A stretch of DNA of 64,000 bases from positions 7,254,001 to 7,318,000 of the forward strand of contig NZ_CP109132.1 of NCBI RefSeq assembly GCF_035918015.1, in the 5' to 3' direction. Both the position numbers and the translations under genes were made by a program. Below, piece after piece: positions 59,564-64,000 of the stretch. The notes under the pieces are model-generated. The model did no database searches. It was not told where the DNA came from and saw only the letters and a list, made by a program, of their open reading frames with translations. Numbering within the stretch: the stretch's first letter is position 1; each line of letters opens with the position of its first letter. This DNA is from Streptomyces sp. NBC_01754 (GTDB lineage Bacteria > Actinomycetota > Actinomycetes > Streptomycetales > Streptomycetaceae).

Positions 59564-61156
59564 TCAGAGCGCGGCGCCGAAGTTCTGCGTCCAGACCGGA
59601 CCACCGGAGGAGTCCTCCCGGCCGACCCCGATCTCCCTGAACGCGCAGTTGAGGATGTTCGCGCGGTGACCAGGGCTGTTCATCCAGGCCTCCATCACTG
59701 CCGCCGGGGTCGTCTGCCCCTTCGCGATGTTCTCGCCGTACGTGCTCCAGCGGTATCCGGCCGCCGTGATGCGGTCCCCGGGATCGGTTCCGTCCGGCGA
59801 GGTGTGCGAGAAGTAGTCCCGCTCCGCCATGTCCGCCGAATGCCGGGAAGCGGCCGTGTCGAGAAGGCTGTTCACCCTCACCGGCTCGCAGCCCTCCTTG
59901 GCCCGTTCGGTGTTGACCAGGGCCGCGACCTGCTCTGCCGCCGAGGCGGGAGCCTGCTTCGTGGGCGCGGGCGCCGGTGAGGACGGCGGTTGCGGGGACG
60001 GCGGACGACGGGTCGGGGCTGCCGTGGGAGTGGGGGAGGCACTGCGGGACCCGGACGCGGATGCGCTCGGCGAGGCGGACGCAGAGGTCGAGGGGGTGGA
60101 GGCGGACGGCGAGACCGACGCCGAGGCCGAAGGGGAAGCGGACGGGGCCGCCACCGCGTCGGACGGCCCCGTGAGGGACTCGACAGCGGTGGCCGGGCCC
60201 TCGTCCTGGTCGTCCGCGTACAGGTGCACCGCCGTACCGCCCCCGCCCAGCGTCCCGACCGCCACCAACGCGGCCACCACCGTGCGGCGGCGGCGCCGAC
60301 GCGCCCGGCCCCGGCGCCGCTCCGCCCGCCCGGAACCGGAAATACGCGTCACCTCGGACACCGGCAGGAAGTCCCCCGGCGGACGGCCCGCGGACGCCAC
60401 GGGCGGAACCAGGACCAGCCCCGCGAGCAGGCCCTCCGCAGGGACCAGACCGGACCGGTGCCCCGCGCAGACCGTGCAGTCCCGGGCGTGACGCGCCAGA
60501 CGCTTGCGCCAGAGCGCGGAGGGGACACCGTCCCAGGACGCGGTCAGATCCTCCAGCAGGACACAGCGCGGGTGCGCCGCCAGGGCGCGCACGACCACCC
60601 GTGCCGCTTCCAGCTGCGCCTTCATCCGCTGCACCCGGACCGCCGTGTGCTGCGGGGACAGCTCCAGCGCGCGGGCGACCTCGCTCCGGGTCAGCTCGCC
60701 GGCGGTCTCCAGCCACCACAGCGACAGCAGGTCACGGTCGTCGTCGTCCAGCCACCGTGTGGCCTCGGCGGTCTCGCGGCGCTGCCCCGTCAGGCCGAGA
60801 CGGACGATGGTCAGCTCGACGAAGTCGGCCGACGGATCGACCACCTCATGAGCCTCACCCATCCGGTCGGCGGATATCTCACCGGTCCGGCGCTCACGCC
60901 AGTGACGGCGTATCTCGTTCATCGTGATGGCCACGAACCAGGACCGGAAGCTCTCCGGGCTGCGCAGACCGGGCAGCCCCCGGAGCATGCGCAGCACACT
61001 CTCCTGCACCACGTCGTCGACGTCCGCGTGGCCGTTGAGCGCCCGGCCGACGATGTTGTAGGCCAGCGGCAGGTACGACGAGACGAGCCGCTCCTGGGCG
61101 CGCTCGTCCCCCTGCTGCGCCGCCTTGATCAGCGCCGTCCCGCGTGTCTCGCCCAT
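59564..61156 (-). CDS. Membrane-spanning ECF sigma factor with zinc anti-sigma motif and extracellular CAP domain
   Basis: A 530-residue fusion from ATG 61156, with GGAAGAG upstream. Residues about 15-100 form sigma region 2 (DVDDVVQESVLRMLRGLPGL; SFRSWFVAITMNEIRRHWRE). About 130-190 is sigma region 4 (LTRSEVARALELSPQHTAV). Near 222, HARDCTVCAGH carries the HxxxCxxC of zinc anti-sigma factors. A basic patch and one span follow (VVAALVAVGTLGGGGTAVHL, about 290-312), then a 65-residue Ser/Ala/Pro linker and a C-terminal YkwD-type CAP/SCP domain (about 405-530; HSADMAERDYFSHTSPDG, YGENIAKGQ, NSPGHRANILN). An outside CAP signal probably controls the tethered sigma factor. Confidence 0.9.
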   Translation of the reverse strand: MGETRGTALIKAAQQGDERAQERLVSSYLPLAYNIVGRALNGHADVDDVVQESVLRMLRGLPGLRSPESFRSWFVAITMNEIRRHWRERRTGEISADRMGEAHEVVDPSADFVELTIVRLGLTGQRRETAEATRWLDDDDRDLLSLWWLETAGELTRSEVARALELSPQHTAVRVQRMKAQLEAARVVVRALAAHPRCVLLEDLTASWDGVPSALWRKRLARHARDCTVCAGHRSGLVPAEGLLAGLVLVPPVASAGRPPGDFLPVSEVTRISGSGRAERRRGRARRRRRRTVVAALVAVGTLGGGGTAVHLYADDQDEGPATAVESLTGPSDAVAAPSASPSASASVSPSASTPSTSASASPSASASGSRSASPTPTAAPTRRPPSPQPPSSPAPAPTKQAPASAAEQVAALVNTERAKEGCEPVRVNSLLDTAASRHSADMAERDYFSHTSPDGTDPGDRITAAGYRWSTYGENIAKGQTTPAAVMEAWMNSPGHRANILNCAFREIGVGREDSSGGPVWTQNFGAAL

Positions 61157-61282
61157 GCTGTGCTCACTCTTCCGGGGTCCTGTTCGGTCACTTGCCACAC
61201 TCGGGAGACGTGGTGCGGCGGGGACGATAACAGGAATCGGGCGAGGCACCCTCCACCAGGTCCCCGATCCCCGGATTCACGA

Positions 61283-61330
61283 CATGCCGGAGCCCGCGGC
61301 GGCGGGTGGCCTGCCACGGGCTCCGGCATG
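61283..61330. terminator. Long hairpin between the antitoxin-like and sigma-CAP genes
   Basis: Perfect 14-base arms (61283-61296 and 61317-61330, CATGCCGGAGCCCG and complement) with a 20-base loop that can itself pair. It lies between two leftward genes, so it probably backs up termination of the antitoxin-like transcript and isolates the sigma-CAP gene. Confidence 0.6.
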
Positions 61331-61359
61331 CGCGAAGCGGGACGGGGAGGGGTGAGGGC

Positions 61360-61380
61360 GGCCCCGGTACGACCGGGGCC
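61360..61380 (-). terminator. Terminator hairpin of the antitoxin-like gene
   Basis: Nine-base arms GGCCCCGGT/ACCGGGGCC with a 3-base loop lie 8 bases past the stop (leftward). Confidence 0.6.
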
Positions 61381-61388
61381 ACCTGCCT

Positions 61389-61583
61389 TCAGGAACGAGG
61401 CCGCCGGTCCTCGTCGTGGTCCGAACCGAGCCGCTGCTTGAGTTTCTCCTCACCGGACTTCACCTGCTTGCCGTACTTGCCGTGCGTCCGGTCGTCGATC
61501 GTGTCACCCACCTTGTCGACGCCCTTCCGGGCCTGGTCCTCATGGCCCTTGAGCATGTTCTTGATCTTGTCCATCGCGGACAT
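61389..61583 (-). CDS. MT0933-like antitoxin family small protein
   Basis: A 64-residue charged helical protein (MDKIKNMLKGHEDQARKGVD; KVGDTIDDRTHGKYGKQV) from ATG 61583, with AGGAGG upstream. It resembles the MT0933/Rv0909-like antitoxin family. No toxin gene is adjacent, so an antitoxin role is doubtful; many such actinobacterial proteins are solitary and may be stress-related. Confidence 0.75.
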   Translation of the reverse strand: MSAMDKIKNMLKGHEDQARKGVDKVGDTIDDRTHGKYGKQVKSGEEKLKQRLGSDHDEDRRPRS

Positions 61584-61742
61584 GGGTGGTCCTCCTCAGC
61601 TCGGCATCCCCCTCGGTCCAGAGTCACCGCACATGGCCGACTCCGCATCCGCGCCCGGTCGGCCCGGTCCGTTCCCGGGGAAGAGAGGTGTGAAGGGCGT
61701 CCGGATGGGCAGATACCGGATGACCAGGAGGGGGTGGTGGCC

Positions 61743-61838
61743 ATGGGCCGCATCCAGATCGTCCGACGTCCACGGCCTCCCACGGGGCCGCCTCCACTCG
61801 ACCTGCGCACACCGTCCGGCCGGACCCTGCCGTACTGA
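61743..61838 (+). CDS. Possible 31-residue small protein
   Basis: ATG 61743 has AGGAGG about 12 bases upstream and opens MGRIQIVRRPRPPTGPPPLD to a stop at 61838. It is Pro/Arg-rich with no homology I know. It lies in the 399-base gap between the antitoxin-like and alditol oxidase genes, which otherwise shows only a CebR-like box. It may be chance. Confidence 0.3.
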   Translation: MGRIQIVRRPRPPTGPPPLDLRTPSGRTLPY

Positions 61839-61953
61839 GCCCACGGCGGACACCACACCCCCACGTACCGGCCCCGCGGCGGGGTCCCGCCCCGGGCAGC
61901 CGGGCCGGGACGGCCCGCGGAGGCGCGAGGCCCAGTGGCACGACGGCCCTGAG

Positions 61954-61967
61954 GGGGAGCGCTCCCG
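61954..61967. promoter_or_regulatory. CebR-like box upstream of alditol oxidase
   Basis: GGGGAGCGCTCCCG has the perfect 12-base core GGGAGCGCTCCC of the CebR box and differs from it only in the two outer bases. It ends 16 bases before the predicted start, where repressor binding would block transcription. Confidence 0.6.
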
Positions 61968-61982
61968 CGGGGCGTAAGCTCG

Positions 61983-63308
61983 ATGGACATGATCGAGCAC
62001 TCGGCGCACGCCCCGTCGGCCCGGCGGCAGAACTGGGCCCGCAACATCACCTTCGCCGCCCGGCGGCTGCACACGCCCGCCTCGGTCGCCGAACTCCAGG
62101 AGATTGTGGCCGGCGGAAGCGCGATACGGGCGCTGGGCACCGGACACTCCTTCAACACGGTGGCCGACACCGACGGTGAGCTGGTCTCCGTCGCCGGACT
62201 GCCCCGCGCCGTCGAGATCGACCGGGCCGCCCGTACCGCGACGGTCAGCGCCGGGCTGCGGTTCGGGGAGTTCACCGGCGAGCTGCACCGCAACGGTCTG
62301 GCCCTGCACAACCTGGGCTCGCTGCCCCACATCTCGGTGGCCGGCGCGTGCGCCACCGGCACCCACGGGTCAGGCGTGACCAACCGTGCCCTGGCCGGTG
62401 CCGTCCGTGCCATGGAATTCGTCACCGCGGACGGCACCCTGGCGAAGACCGGCCGAGGCGACGCGGACTTCCCCGGCAGCGTGGTCTCCCTGGGGGCACT
62501 GGGCGTGGTGACCCGGCTGACCCTGGACCTCGTACCCGCGTTCGAGATTCAGCAGTGGGTGTACGAAGGGCTCCCGCAGGAACAGCTCCTCGACCGGTTC
62601 GACGAGGTGATGACCGAGGCCTACAGCGTGAGCCTCTTCACCAGCTGGCGCGACGACCCGATCGACCAGGTCTGGCTCAAGCGGCGGATCGGCGGGAGCG
62701 GGCCCGGCACGGCGCCCCGCCGATGGCTCGGGGCGACTCTTGCCGACGGACCGAGGCACCCCGTCCCCGGGATGCCGGCCCGGCACTGCACCGAGCAGCA
62801 GGGTGCCCCGGGATCCTGGCACGCCCGGCTGCCGCACTTCCGGCTCGAGTTCACTCCGAGCAACGGCGAGGAGTTGCAGTCGGAGTACTTCGTCGACCGG
62901 TGTGACGCGGCGGCCGCGTACGCGAGCCTGGACCGCGTCCGCGAACGCATCGCACCGCTGCTGCAGATCGGTGAGATCCGTACCGTGGCCGCCGACGACC
63001 TTTGGCTGAGTCCGGCCCAGGGCAGGGACAGTGTGGCGTTCCACTTCACCTGGGTGCCCGACGGCGCGGCCGTCGCACCCGTCGTCGGTGCGATCGAGGA
63101 GGCGCTGGCCCCGTTCGCCGCACGGCCGCACTGGGGCAAGGTGTTCACCACCCCGCCCGGCACCCTGCGCGGCCTGTACGACCACTACGCCGACTTCGAG
63201 CGGCTGACCGAACGGCTGGATCCCGTGGGAACCTTCCGCAACGACTTCCTGATGCGGCATTTCCCCCGTGCCGCCGACGGGGCGGAGGGCGAGAAGGCCG
63301 TCGGCTGA
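61983..63308 (+). CDS. Alditol oxidase (AldO-like FAD enzyme)
   Basis: A 441-residue flavoprotein of the VAO family, oxidising sugar alcohols such as xylitol or sorbitol and releasing H2O2. ALGTGHSFNTVADTDGE near residue 45 contains the His expected to carry FAD covalently; NLGSLPHISVAGACATGTHG follows. The C-terminal HWGKVFTTPPGTLRGLYDHY block matches S. coelicolor AldO. ATG 61983 is close to 61989; both are possible. The H2O2 produced could serve the LPMO, whose gene has the same type of operator. Confidence 0.9.
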   Translation: MDMIEHSAHAPSARRQNWARNITFAARRLHTPASVAELQEIVAGGSAIRALGTGHSFNTVADTDGELVSVAGLPRAVEIDRAARTATVSAGLRFGEFTGELHRNGLALHNLGSLPHISVAGACATGTHGSGVTNRALAGAVRAMEFVTADGTLAKTGRGDADFPGSVVSLGALGVVTRLTLDLVPAFEIQQWVYEGLPQEQLLDRFDEVMTEAYSVSLFTSWRDDPIDQVWLKRRIGGSGPGTAPRRWLGATLADGPRHPVPGMPARHCTEQQGAPGSWHARLPHFRLEFTPSNGEELQSEYFVDRCDAAAAYASLDRVRERIAPLLQIGEIRTVAADDLWLSPAQGRDSVAFHFTWVPDGAAVAPVVGAIEEALAPFAARPHWGKVFTTPPGTLRGLYDHYADFERLTERLDPVGTFRNDFLMRHFPRAADGAEGEKAVG

Positions 63309-63328
63309 GCCGCGCGGGGAAAGGTCTC

Positions 63329-64000
63329 TCACAGCGGGGCCGGAGGGCCCGCCGTGCTGTCGGTCCGGCCGTCCCCGGCGTCCGGCCGGGGCGCGAGTTC
63401 CTCGACCAGCGCCGCGAGCTCCTCGCACGCCAGTTCGGTTTCTCTGCGGATGTTGTTGTGCTCGGTCACGATCGCGCCGAGCAGCAGCGCGGTGAGCGCC
63501 ACACAGGCGTTGAGGACGGTGAGGTTGAGCATCACCTCCAGCACGGTGTGGCCGGCGAACGGCCCCGCCCGGCCGGTTCCGGCGATGATCGCCATCACCG
63601 ACATCAGCAGCGCGCAGGGCGTGCTGCCGGCCAGCTGGAAGCGCAGGGCGGCCCAGATGAGTACGGGGAAGAGCAGGTAGATCATCGGGAGTGGGCTCCT
63701 GGTCACCACGACCGTGATCACCACCGTGACCACGGCCAGTCCGGAGGCCTCCACCCACCGGTCGCCGGCCCGGGGCAGCCGGGCCTTGCGCAGGACGAGC
63801 AGAAGTGGGGTGACCACGAGGACCCCCATGGCGTCCCCCGCCCACCACGCCGACCAGACCTGCCAGAAGTGGTGCGAGCTGAGGTCGCCGTTGAGTACCA
63901 GCGTGACGGCCCCGACGGTCGCGCTGACCAGCATGCCGCCCATGGCGCCCAGGAAGACCAGCACGACGCCGTCCCGCAGCCGGTCGAGTTCCCTGTGGAA
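63329..64000 (-). CDS. MASE1-domain membrane sensor, 5' end outside window
   Basis: The C-terminal 223 or so residues of a protein whose start lies beyond the right edge. Hydrophobic spans with LVLNGDLSSHHFWQVWSAWWAGD and PMIYLLFPVLIWAALRFQLAG match the MASE1 sensor domain. A short cytoplasmic helical tail follows (TEHNNIRRETELACEELAAL). No kinase or GGDEF domain comes after it, so this could be a free-standing sensor or one with a very short output. Confidence 0.75.
   Translation of the reverse strand, partial: FHRELDRLRDGVVLVFLGAMGGMLVSATVGAVTLVLNGDLSSHHFWQVWSAWWAGDAMGVLVVTPLLLVLRKARLPRAGDRWVEASGLAVVTVVITVVVTRSPLPMIYLLFPVLIWAALRFQLAGSTPCALLMSVMAIIAGTGRAGPFAGHTVLEVMLNLTVLNACVALTALLLGAIVTEHNNIRRETELACEELAALVEELAPRPDAGDGRTDSTAGPPAPL

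Overview
The window reads as chromosome of a Streptomyces or close relative. It is very GC-rich, with third-position GC bias in nearly every gene. It carries families typical of the genus (DUF6397, DUF6480, MT0933-like antitoxin, a roadblock protein, an F420-type DUF385 protein, FprA), CebR-type operator boxes, and two genes with the rare TTA leucine codon that needs the bldA tRNA. I recognised no rRNA, tRNA, IS element, prophage or CRISPR array. Genes sit in short divergent or convergent units, as expected for accessory chromosome. At least one gene, and probably a second locus, is broken by frameshifts.

Layout. 1-4.5 kb: ArsB/NhaD-type permease (cut by the window edge), a TetR regulator divergent from a receptor-like Ser/Thr kinase with a ricin-like extracellular domain, and a class A beta-lactamase. 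4.5-9.7 kb: two HelD-like ATPases flanking a TetR gene; one has a probable TetR operator and the other a large palindrome upstream. 9.9-14.1 kb: luciferase-like oxidoreductase, Sua5/YciO protein, FprA ferredoxin-NADP reductase, F420-type protein. 14.3-19.1 kb: OpuC-type osmoprotectant ABC importer whose ATPase gene is convergent with the permease and binding-protein genes, with an acetylxylan-esterase-type hydrolase between. 19.2-22.9 kb: proline-iminopeptidase-like hydrolase, rhodanese under a CsoR/CstR-type box, PIG-L deacetylase, XRE-cupin regulator. 22.9-26.3 kb: a tightly coupled quinone oxidoreductase and two acyl-CoA dehydrogenases. 26.4-28.5 kb: small membrane protein, Cys-rich protein, HhH base-excision protein and a DUF6480-like protein.

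28.7-34.3 kb: FUSC-type membrane protein, then a leftward run of HAD phosphatase, CDGSH protein, HemK2-type methyltransferase, heme-oxygenase-like redox enzyme, HhH-PHP protein and a hypothetical. 34.5-45.7 kb: lytic polysaccharide monooxygenase (LPMO) with a CebR box and a TTA codon, MFS exporter, Orn/Lys/Arg decarboxylase, Tat-exported amidase, SWIM protein with SNF2 helicase, fatty acid desaturase, small membrane protein and MOSC protein. 45.8-52.9 kb: MpaB-type oxygenase, frameshifted methyltransferase, PPOX protein, orphan roadblock protein, DUF6397 protein, a degraded stretch, and MerR divergent from a SulP transporter. 53-64 kb: HIBYL-CoA hydrolase-like protein, pentapeptide-repeat protein, GH25 muramidase, an orphan cytochrome oxidase subunit I with a small partner, a membrane-anchored ECF sigma factor fused to an extracellular CAP domain, antitoxin-like protein, alditol oxidase with a CebR-like box, and a MASE1 protein cut by the window edge.

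Themes. The LPMO, alditol oxidase and acetylxylan-esterase-type genes suggest plant-polymer use, with CebR boxes pointing to cellobiose induction. The kinase and the sigma-CAP protein each link an extracellular domain to an intracellular signalling output in one chain. The sigma-CAP protein is the least ordinary object here.
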